Source of the DNA: Sphingobium sp. AP49
Lineage (GTDB): Bacteria; Pseudomonadota; Alphaproteobacteria; Sphingomonadales; Sphingomonadaceae
Reading direction: 5' to 3'
Assembly (NCBI RefSeq): GCF_000281715.2
Contig: NZ_CP124576.1
Location: forward strand, 3,169,501 to 3,233,500
Length of the DNA: 64,000 nucleotides
The notes below the pieces were generated by a model. That model did not search any database. It was not told where the DNA came from and saw nothing but the letters and a program-made list of their open reading frames with translations. Shown here one piece after another: positions 32,925 through 40,632 of this stretch. The position numbers and the translations under genes were made by a program. Within the stretch, counting starts at the first letter, position 1. Each line of letters opens with the position of its first letter.

Positions 32925-34559
32925 TCAACCGAGCGAACGCGCGGTGTTGATGACGTTGATACCGTTGAAGCGCGCGGTCGAAGACCCGTGCGACACGGCG
33001 GAGACCTGGGCCGGCTGGCCCTTGCCGTCGAAGAAGGAGCCACCCAGGCGATAGTCGCTCTGGTCGCAGACGCCGACGCAGGCATTCCAGAATTCCGGGG
33101 TGCGGATCTGGTAGGCGACGTCCTCGATCTGCTGACCGATCTTGCCATTCTTGATCTCGTAGAAGAGCTGGCCGCCAAACTGGGCGTTGTAGCGCTGCTG
33201 GTCGATCGAGAAGCTGCCATCGCCGATGATGTAGATGCCGTCCTCGACGCCCGCGATCATGTCGGCGACGCTCTGCTTGGTCTTGCCCGGCTCGAGCGAC
33301 ACGTTCGCCATGCGCTGGAACTGCACATTGGACCAGCTATCGGCATAGGCGCAGCCGTCCGATTCCTTCTTGCCCTCGATATGGGCCTGGTCACGGATCG
33401 CCTGATAGCCGACCAGCTTGCCGTCGCGGATCAGATCCCACTTCTTGGTCTTCACGCCCTCGTCATCATAGGCGACGGCGCCCAGACTGCCGGGCTGGAC
33501 CTTGTCGGCGACGATGTTCACCTTGTCGCTGCCATATTGGAAATGGGCCTGCAGCTTGTCCATCGTGGCGAAGCTGGTGCCGGCATAATTGGCTTCATAG
33601 CCCAGCACGCGGTCCAGTTCGAGCGGATGGCCGACGGATTCGTGGATGGTGAGCCAGGTGTGCGACGGGTCGAGCACCAGGTCATATTTGCCCGGCTTGA
33701 CCGACGGCGCCTTAAGCTTGGCGCGCGCCTGCTTGGCGGCGGCGACGGCATCTTCCTTCATGTCATAGGACTGGCCATAGACGGTGACGCCATTGGGCAG
33801 GACAGTCTTGCCACTGGCGGCGCCGTCCAGATATTCAAAGCCCAGCCCCATCGGCGAGGACAGGCCGTCGCGCGTGCGGAACTTGCCGCTGGTCTTGTCG
33901 ACTGCGGTCACCTCCATCGGCGCCCAGATGCGGTGGACATCCTGGTCGATATAGCTGCCATCGGTGCTGGCGAAATATTTCTGCTCGTTGACCAGGAACA
34001 GGATCGAACGGATGAAGTCCGCGCCTGCCTCCATGGCAGCGGCGTTGACGCCCATCAGCAGATCGACCTTGTCCTTGATCGGCACGGCCATGCTGTTCTT
34101 GACGATCGGCGTGCGCCAGCTGACCTCGCCCGCGCCCTTGACCGGGGCGAGCTGGACCGGGGCGCTCTGCTGCGGCGCATTCGCCTTGGCGATCGCGACC
34201 GCCTGCTGCGCGGCCTTGGCGACCGCTTCCTTGGTGATGTCGTTGGTGGCGGCAAAGCCCCAGGCGCCGTTCGCCAGCACGCGAATGCCGACACCGGTGG
34301 ATTCGGTGTTGACGATATTTTCGACATTCTTCTCGCGGGTGATGACGAACTGGCGCAGGTAGCGCCCGACCCGGACGTCGCAATAGCTGGCGCCGGCGCT
34401 CTTGGCCGCATTCATCGCGGCATCGGCCAGTCCCTTCTTGAAGCCGACATCAAGCGCACTGTTCAGCTCTTCTGCTGCAATGACCTTGCCGAGGAAGGAC
34501 GGCAGGACGAGCCCGCCGACGCCCAAAGTGCCAAAGGCCAGGAAGTCGCGTCTATGCAA
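32925..34559 (-). CDS. tldD: TldD-type zinc peptidase with twin-arginine signal
   Basis: The 544-residue protein starts at TTG with GTGGAGGCTATC just upstream; there is no nearby ATG that keeps the N terminus. The first residues HRRDFLAFGTLGVGGLVLP are a twin-arginine signal, unusual because E. coli TldD is cytoplasmic. The catalytic motif HESVGHPLE (HExxGH) lies near residue 305, and GSCDQSDYRLGG-like C-terminal segments follow (here VCDQSDYRLGGSFFDG). With the TldE-type gene after it, it should form a heterodimeric peptidase, possibly exported as a complex. It is the first gene of the eight-gene MoxR/Bat operon. Confidence 0.9.
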   Translation of the reverse strand: MHRRDFLAFGTLGVGGLVLPSFLGKVIAAEELNSALDVGFKKGLADAAMNAAKSAGASYCDVRVGRYLRQFVITREKNVENIVNTESTGVGIRVLANGAWGFAATNDITKEAVAKAAQQAVAIAKANAPQQSAPVQLAPVKGAGEVSWRTPIVKNSMAVPIKDKVDLLMGVNAAAMEAGADFIRSILFLVNEQKYFASTDGSYIDQDVHRIWAPMEVTAVDKTSGKFRTRDGLSSPMGLGFEYLDGAASGKTVLPNGVTVYGQSYDMKEDAVAAAKQARAKLKAPSVKPGKYDLVLDPSHTWLTIHESVGHPLELDRVLGYEANYAGTSFATMDKLQAHFQYGSDKVNIVADKVQPGSLGAVAYDDEGVKTKKWDLIRDGKLVGYQAIRDQAHIEGKKESDGCAYADSWSNVQFQRMANVSLEPGKTKQSVADMIAGVEDGIYIIGDGSFSIDQQRYNAQFGGQLFYEIKNGKIGQQIEDVAYQIRTPEFWNACVGVCDQSDYRLGGSFFDGKGQPAQVSAVSHGSSTARFNGINVINTARSLG

Positions 34560-34801
34560 GATAGCCTCCACTGGAATGCCCGCAGGACGCGGGTCTGTCT
34601 TGTCGCGAAGGCAGCCCCCTTGGCACCCCCCGCTTGGATGGCGCGGATCATTGCGAGCCGGACAGACGAGGTCAAACGGCTTTTCGGAGCGACAGGGCGT
34701 GGCCCCAGGGGTTTCGACGAACGACAAACCGATGCCGACCAACGACATGAGCGGCCATGACCATGTCACATGCCCTGCCCAAGGTCGCGATTTTTCCGGC
34801 T

Positions 34802-35668
34802 TTATCTCAGATGCTTGGCAATGAGATTCTCGCTCTCATCCCAAAACCGCGCAACCACCGCCGGATCATCGACGAGTGGATTGGGCGTGCGCAGAGCGCG
34901 GCGATACCAATAGCCGCCGCCATTCGCCCCGCCCTCCGTCTCAGTCGCCAGCCAGACCAAAGTGTCCGCCCCTTCCGCCTCGCTCGCCTTGTCCAGGCCA
35001 AGCGAGCGGGCCTGGGTATCGGCGGGCGCATGCGAAAAGAAGTTCGAGTCGACGGCGCCGGGATGGACGGCATGGGCGACGATGCCTTCGCCCGACAGCC
35101 GCCGCGCCAAGGCCCGTGCGAACAGGACATTGGCGAGCTTGCCGGTGCAATAGGCCATGCCCGGGCTGAACCGTTCCAGATTCTGCAAATCGTCCAGGTT
35201 GATCGCCGGGATCATCTCGCTGGCATCCGATGCGGTATTGAGGATGCGTACTGCCCCCGCCGGCTGGTCAGCCGCAGCCTTGCGCAGCAACGGCAACAGG
35301 CGCTGCGTCAACAGGAAAGGCCCCAGATGATTGCCGGCGAAGTTCGCCTCCAGCCCCTCATCGGTCATCACCAGCGCATCGGTCATGCCACCGGCATTGT
35401 TGAACAGCACGTCCACCCGGTCCGTGAGGGCCGCGATGTCCCGAGCCAGTTGCAATGCCCCATCCAGCAACGACAGGTCGGCGCGCAGCATGTCGACCTG
35501 CGCGCCAGCCGCCGCGCCCCGGATCTCCGCCTCTGCCGTAGCAAGGCGTCCCGGATCACGGCCGGTGCCGATCACCCGCCAGCCCTGCCGTGCCATGGCC
35601 TTGGCGATCGCCTTGCCGATGCCCGAACTCGCGCCCGTCACCACCGCCACGCGTACCTGCTCCACCAT
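34802..35668 (-). CDS. SDR-family oxidoreductase, retinol-dehydrogenase-like
   Basis: The 288-residue protein starts at the ATG after GGGAGCAGGAC. It shows the cofactor motif TGASSGIG, NNAGG, a catalytic serine in ILNTASDASE and YCTGKLAN (Tyr-x3-Lys). The long C terminus (SLGLDKASEAEGADTLVWLA, then GGYWYRRALRTPNP) is characteristic of the retinol dehydrogenase/WWOX-like SDR group, which use NADP(H) on hydrophobic or carbonyl substrates. It lies downstream of the second LacI gene on the same strand with an 80-bp gap, so read-through is possible. The substrate is not known. Confidence 0.85.
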   Translation of the reverse strand: MVEQVRVAVVTGASSGIGKAIAKAMARQGWRVIGTGRDPGRLATAEAEIRGAAAGAQVDMLRADLSLLDGALQLARDIAALTDRVDVLFNNAGGMTDALVMTDEGLEANFAGNHLGPFLLTQRLLPLLRKAAADQPAGAVRILNTASDASEMIPAINLDDLQNLERFSPGMAYCTGKLANVLFARALARRLSGEGIVAHAVHPGAVDSNFFSHAPADTQARSLGLDKASEAEGADTLVWLATETEGGANGGGYWYRRALRTPNPLVDDPAVVARFWDESENLIAKHLR

Positions 35669-35748
35669 GTCCTGCTCCCTGGATTTGTCAGGCAGCCTAT
35701 CGATTGATGCAGGGTGATGCACGCCGCCGCAGCGATGCGTGCGGGCGA

Positions 35749-36762
35749 TCATACCGGGCCGGTACTACCACGCAGGATCAGTTCATGCGGCAGCATGAGC
35801 GCGCCTCTGACACCCGCTCCCCGGCGGAACTGCGGGTCAACCAATATGTCGACCGCCGCTGTCGCCATTTCGGCCTTGGGCTGGCGAATGGTCGTCACCT
35901 GCGGCCAGGCCGCGCGCGAGGATGGCGCATCGTCGAAACCACAGACGGACAACGCCTCCGGCACAGCGATGCCATGCTTCATCGCCGTAATCAGCACGCC
36001 CAGCGCCATATCGTCGTTCGACGCAAAGATCGCCGTTGGCCGATCGGGCAGCGCCAGCAATTGCTCGCCCAGTTCCAGCCCACTGCGCGAGGTAAAGTCC
36101 CCGCGTAGGACGCAGGATTCGTCAACCTCGACGCCCGCCGCCGCCATCGCGGCGCGAAACCCTTCCTCACGCCGGGCGGACGCGCTGTGACTGACCGGCC
36201 CCTGGACGAAGCCGATATGGCGATGCCCCAGGCCCAGCAGATACTCGGTCATTTCCCGTGCCGCGCGACGGTCATCCATCCGCACGGTCCCCGACGCTGG
36301 TGGCGCCACGCTGGGCGCCACCAGCACGGTGGGCAGGCCCGCCTCGGCAAAGACCGCCATCAGCGCGACATCGTCGCAGATCGGCGGTGCGATGATGGCA
36401 CCGTCCAGGCGCAACGCCTTGATACTGGCGCGCAACTGATCGGCCCAGTTGGGCGCTGCAAGATCGACCGGTTCCACGACGAGATGATAGCTGCGCGCGC
36501 GACACCCCATCAGCGCGCCATGCTGCACATCGGCAGCATAGCCCGAAACCGGATCGTCGATGAACAGGCCGAGCAGATAGGAACGCGAACTGGACAGGCT
36601 GCGCGCGAAGGCATTGGGGCGATAATCGAGTTCCGCCACCACCCGTTGCACCACGTCGCGTACTTCGGGGCGGACATGCGCTTCGCCATTGATGACGCGC
36701 GATACCGTCTTGGCCGACACGCCCGCCCTGGCAGCGACGTCCTTGATCGTCACGACATTCAT
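35749..36762 (-). CDS. LacI-family repressor of the beta-glucoside locus
   Basis: The 337-residue regulator starts on the ATGA overlap with the MFS gene, which places the LacI helix-turn-helix IKDVAARAGVSAKTVSRVIN at residues 6-25. The ligand-binding domain follows (IIAPPICDDVALMAVF, IFASNDDMALGVLITA, VCGFDDAPSSRAAWPQVT). Its likely operators are the palindromes at 38079-38092 and 38102-38115 between the MFS gene and the divergent TonB receptor. Because lacI is the second gene of the mfs-lacI transcript, it would be autoregulated. The effector is probably glucose or a beta-glucoside. Confidence 0.9.
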   Translation of the reverse strand: MNVVTIKDVAARAGVSAKTVSRVINGEAHVRPEVRDVVQRVVAELDYRPNAFARSLSSSRSYLLGLFIDDPVSGYAADVQHGALMGCRARSYHLVVEPVDLAAPNWADQLRASIKALRLDGAIIAPPICDDVALMAVFAEAGLPTVLVAPSVAPPASGTVRMDDRRAAREMTEYLLGLGHRHIGFVQGPVSHSASARREEGFRAAMAAAGVEVDESCVLRGDFTSRSGLELGEQLLALPDRPTAIFASNDDMALGVLITAMKHGIAVPEALSVCGFDDAPSSRAAWPQVTTIRQPKAEMATAAVDILVDPQFRRGAGVRGALMLPHELILRGSTGPV

Positions 36763-38024
36763 GCCTCTGCCTCCAGCCCTCGTGCGCAGATCCACGCAAA
36801 GGCGGCGACACCGATATAGCACAGCGCCGGCAGCAGCAGTGCGGGCAGCAGCCCCACGGCATCGGCCGCGACGCCCGTCAGCACCGGCACAATCGCGCCG
36901 CCGACCACCGCCATGCACAACCACATCGATGCCAGCGGCGCGAGGCGCCGGTCACGCGGCATGGCCAGCGCATAGATGGTCGGATACATGATCGCATTGC
37001 ACAGGCCGACGGCGATCAGCGCAGCCGCACCCAAAGCTCCCGGCAGCAGGATGGCACCGATCGTCAACGCAATCGCCGCGACGGCGGCCAGCAGCAACAG
37101 CCTCGCCTCGGCGATCCGCGTCATCAGCCAGGCGCCGATGAAACGGCCGACCATCGCCCCGGCCCAATAGAGGCTGACCAGTCTTCCCGCGCTCACCGGA
37201 TCCAGCGCCAGCCGTTCGGGCTGCATCATGATATTGGTCATCAACGTCCCGATCGTCACTTCCGCACCGACATAGACGAAGATGGCCAGCGTTCCCCATA
37301 ATAGGCGCGGATCGCGCAACACCGCGAATATCTGTCGCGGCCAGTCCTTCGGCAGCCCTTCCCCGCCGCCGACCGGCGCATGTGCCAATAATCCGCGATG
37401 GCCGACATAGAGCAGCGACAGGGCCGCCAGCACCGCACCCGTGGCGATGAAGGGCATGGAGGCCGCCATCTCCGCCCGGGTGCCGGGCGCAATGTCGGCC
37501 AGTAGAAAGGGCGCGGTCAACAGCGGCCCAAGCACCGTGCCAAGCGAATTATAGCCCTGAAGCAGGGTTAGTCGGAATGCGGCGCCACGCGATGGCCCGA
37601 TGACCGTAACCACCGTGTTGGATGCAATCTGCAGCACCGTCTGCCCCGCCGACAGCAGCAGCAAGGCGCCCAGCACCAGAACGAACCGATGCGCAGTTTG
37701 TGCGATCACCAGCGCCAGACATCCCGCTGTCATCACCATGAGGCCGGCGGCGATCGAGCGCATATAGCCGACTCGTACGACGGCCAGGGCGGCGGGCAAC
37801 GCGAACAGCAGATAGCTGGAATGGAAGGCAAGCTGGACCAGCAGCGCCCCTTTATAGTCGAGCGCCAGGATCGACTTGAGCTGCGGTACCAGCAGGCTGA
37901 TCGACGCACTCAGGAAGCCGCCGACGAAGAAGACTCCGATCGATAGCCAGAACAAGCGCTTGGCAACATATTCCAGCATTTTTCCCGGCCCGGTAGCCGA
38001 CGGCGATAGAGGCATGTCGGACAT
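36759..38024 (-). CDS. MFS sugar transporter, FucP/GluP (FHS) type
   Basis: The 421-residue protein has 12 predicted helices and no signal peptide. It resembles fucose/glucose-galactose:proton symporters: GVFFVGGFLSASISLLVPQL in helix 1, QTVLQIASNTVVTVIGP in helix 4 and LLQGYNSLGTVLGPLL in helix 5. It would bring the monosaccharide released by the two GH3 enzymes into the cytoplasm. It is divergent from the TonB receptor and co-transcribed with lacI. The ribosome site is weak; the next ATG, three codons on, is an alternative start. Confidence 0.85.
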   Translation of the reverse strand: MSDMPLSPSATGPGKMLEYVAKRLFWLSIGVFFVGGFLSASISLLVPQLKSILALDYKGALLVQLAFHSSYLLFALPAALAVVRVGYMRSIAAGLMVMTAGCLALVIAQTAHRFVLVLGALLLLSAGQTVLQIASNTVVTVIGPSRGAAFRLTLLQGYNSLGTVLGPLLTAPFLLADIAPGTRAEMAASMPFIATGAVLAALSLLYVGHRGLLAHAPVGGGEGLPKDWPRQIFAVLRDPRLLWGTLAIFVYVGAEVTIGTLMTNIMMQPERLALDPVSAGRLVSLYWAGAMVGRFIGAWLMTRIAEARLLLLAAVAAIALTIGAILLPGALGAAALIAVGLCNAIMYPTIYALAMPRDRRLAPLASMWLCMAVVGGAIVPVLTGVAADAVGLLPALLLPALCYIGVAAFAWICARGLEAEA

Positions 38025-38078
38025 TTATGGCAGCCTGATCGGGATGGCAAATGACTGTTGCATGGAAAACACATAGCC

Positions 38079-38092
38079 TGACATCGATGTCA
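38079..38092. promoter_or_regulatory. LacI-family operator 1, TGACATCGATGTCA
   Basis: A perfect 14-bp palindrome in the mfs/receptor divergent region, flanked by TTGACA on the minus strand (facing the MFS gene). Its centre is 23 bp from that of the second site, close to two helical turns. Confidence 0.8.
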
Positions 38093-38101
38093 AATCCATC
38101 T

Positions 38102-38115
38102 TGACAACGATGTCA
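38102..38115. promoter_or_regulatory. LacI-family operator 2, TGACAACGATGTCA
   Basis: It matches operator 1 at 13 of 14 positions. On the plus strand it overlaps TTGACA (38101-38106), a perfect -35 hexamer for the TonB receptor gene that starts at 38165. Confidence 0.75.
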
Positions 38116-38164
38116 GACTTTGGTCATTGCAGCGTCACAAGTAACAAATATCCGGGAGGATGAC

Positions 38165-40609
38165 ATGACGAGGCACACACTCGTCGCGAGCACGGCGCTC
38201 GCGGCTTGCCTATTTACCGTTTCCGCAGCCCATGCCCAGAATGCCGCCGCCCCCGCGCCGCAGGCATCGGAAGCTGGCGCTGACATCATCGTCACCGCGA
38301 CCCGTCGCGAAACCAGCCTGCAGTCGACCCCGATCGCGATTTCCGCGTTCAGCCAGGACACGCTGACCAAGAATGGCGTCAAGGACGTCACCGACCTCGC
38401 CCGCTTCGTCCCCTCGCTGCAGTTCAACCAGCAGGGCGACCAGTCGGCCGTGCTGCTGACCCTGCGTGGCATCGGCAATGACAGCGCCTATACCGAAGTC
38501 GCCGATCCCGAAGTCGCCATTTATATCGACGGCGTCTATTCGCCGCGCTCGCAGGGCGCGTCGGTGCTGATGTACGACATGGAGCGCGTCGAAGTGTTGC
38601 GCGGCCCGCAGGGCACGCTGTTCGGCCGCAACGCCACCGTCGGCGCCCTGAGCCTGATCTCGGCCAAGCCCAAGCTGGGCGAGTTTGAAGGCAATGTCGA
38701 AGTGGTCGCGGGCAATTACGACCGGTTCGGCGTGCGCGGCGCGATCAACATCCCCGTCACCGACACGCTGGCCTTCCGCGTCGCCTTCGTCAGCGACCAG
38801 CATGACGGCTATGCCGACTATCAGGCTGCCCCCGATGTTCCGGGCGTCAACCCGTCGGCCTTCGTCACCTCGGGCAAGAAATATTATGCCGCCGACCAGC
38901 AGTCGGGCCGCATCTCGATGCTATGGCAGCCCAGCGACCGGTTCAGCTGGAACCTGTCGACCGAAGGCTTCTGGGACAAGGGCGCGCCGGTGATCGGCCT
39001 GCTCCAGACCCCGCGTGAAGGCACCAAGCGCTGGTCGACGCTGAGCGACACCGCGCCCGAGACCGATCGCTATTCCGCCGCCGTGCGGAGCAACATGAAC
39101 TATGACATCACCGATGGCATCCAGCTGAGCTATATTGCCGGCTGGTCGCGCATCGGCGGCAGCACTCGCACCGACGCCGACGCGGGCGCCCTGCCCCCGA
39201 CCGGCCAGGTCGACGCGGATGGCAACGACCTGCCTCTGGGCGCCTTCAACGAGAACAGCACCGTCTGGTCGCGTTATGACTTCCAGAGCCATGAACTGCA
39301 GCTCAAATCGACTGGCGATCAGGCGGTCGACTGGATCCTGGGCGCCTATTACAGCCACGAAAAGAACAAGATCCGCTTCGATATCGACCAGCGTAACGGC
39401 TATCGTGACGGCACGTTCAGCTGGGCCGGCAGCTTCATCCAGGCCAATCGCCAGATCGACAGCCGCGCCGTGTTCGGCCAGGCCGTATGGCATGCCACCG
39501 ACTGGCTGCGTGTGACCGGCGGCCTGCGCTACACGTCCGACAAGAAGGAAGATATTGGCGGTCGCAACGTGATGTTCGACCATTGCCCCGACACCCTGCC
39601 CGCCGATGCGTGCCAGGATGGCATTTTCGGCGCCTATCCCGACGCCACGGCCGACGAACTGGTCGCGCTGCTGCCGGGCTATGCGATTTCCAGCAACGAC
39701 GTGAAGGGCAAGTGGAACAAGCTGACCTATCTCGCCCGTGTCGATGCCGACATCGCCGCCGACACGCTGGGCTATGCCAGCATCTCCACCGGCTTCAAGT
39801 CGGGTAACATCCAGGACAATGCCGGCCTGACCGATCCGGAAACGCTGACCAACTATGAAGTGGGCCTCAAGTCGCGCTTCTTCGATCGCCGCGTCACGCT
39901 GAACCTGGCCGCCTATTATTCCGACTTCAAGGGATATCAGGTGAACCAGGCCGTCACCTTCCGCGACGACCAGGGCAATGTCATCCGCAGCCAGATGATC
40001 ACCCAGAACGCCCAGGGCGCCAAGGCCTATGGTCTGGAAGCCGAACTGGTGGCGCAGATCACCGACAATGACCGCCTGAACTTCTCGGGCACGCTGCAGA
40101 AGACCAAGCTGGAGGATCTGGAGAGCGTCGACGGGCGCCTCTATGACGGCGGCAAGCAGTCGTCGATCGTGCAGCTGAAGGGCAATGAGCTGGCGCATGC
40201 GCCACGCTTCTCCGCCACTGCCAGCTACGAGCATCGCTTCGAACTGGCCAGCGGGGCGACGATCGTGCCGCGCGTCACCACCCATTATGAAACGCGCAGC
40301 TGGCTGAGCTACTTCAATGGCGACGCCAACCCGTTCGTCAATGCGAACGATCCGGCGGACAACATGCCCAACCGTGGCACCTATGGTACCGACTGGGACA
40401 AGCAGAAGGCCTATTTCCGGTCCGACGCATCGTTGACCTTCAACTCCGCGGATCAGAAATATTCGGTCGAGGCGTTCGTCCAGAATATCGAGAATGGCAA
40501 GATCCGGACCGGCGCGGGGGCCTTTGGCGCGACCCGTTACGACCCGGTGTTCCTGTCCAATCTCCAGTCGCCGCGTACCTGGGGTGTCCGCGCCCGCGCG
40601 GCCTTCTGA
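38165..40609 (+). CDS. TonB-dependent receptor of the beta-glucoside locus
   Basis: The 814-residue outer-membrane receptor starts after CGGGAGGATGAC. The signal peptide ends AAHA|QN. The plug opens with DIIVTATRRETSLQSTPIAI, followed by the long LRGIGNDSAYTEVADPEVAI segment and VEVLRGPQGTLFGRNATVGA. The barrel ends with the aromatic terminus RAAF. This type is common in sphingomonads for import of oligosaccharides and small aromatics. Here it heads an operon with two GH3 enzymes and has a LacI operator on its promoter, so a beta-linked glucose oligosaccharide is the likely cargo. Confidence 0.9.
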   Translation: MTRHTLVASTALAACLFTVSAAHAQNAAAPAPQASEAGADIIVTATRRETSLQSTPIAISAFSQDTLTKNGVKDVTDLARFVPSLQFNQQGDQSAVLLTLRGIGNDSAYTEVADPEVAIYIDGVYSPRSQGASVLMYDMERVEVLRGPQGTLFGRNATVGALSLISAKPKLGEFEGNVEVVAGNYDRFGVRGAINIPVTDTLAFRVAFVSDQHDGYADYQAAPDVPGVNPSAFVTSGKKYYAADQQSGRISMLWQPSDRFSWNLSTEGFWDKGAPVIGLLQTPREGTKRWSTLSDTAPETDRYSAAVRSNMNYDITDGIQLSYIAGWSRIGGSTRTDADAGALPPTGQVDADGNDLPLGAFNENSTVWSRYDFQSHELQLKSTGDQAVDWILGAYYSHEKNKIRFDIDQRNGYRDGTFSWAGSFIQANRQIDSRAVFGQAVWHATDWLRVTGGLRYTSDKKEDIGGRNVMFDHCPDTLPADACQDGIFGAYPDATADELVALLPGYAISSNDVKGKWNKLTYLARVDADIAADTLGYASISTGFKSGNIQDNAGLTDPETLTNYEVGLKSRFFDRRVTLNLAAYYSDFKGYQVNQAVTFRDDQGNVIRSQMITQNAQGAKAYGLEAELVAQITDNDRLNFSGTLQKTKLEDLESVDGRLYDGGKQSSIVQLKGNELAHAPRFSATASYEHRFELASGATIVPRVTTHYETRSWLSYFNGDANPFVNANDPADNMPNRGTYGTDWDKQKAYFRSDASLTFNSADQKYSVEAFVQNIENGKIRTGAGAFGATRYDPVFLSNLQSPRTWGVRARAAF

Positions 40610-40632
40610 TCGCGGCCTGAAAGGAAACAGAC

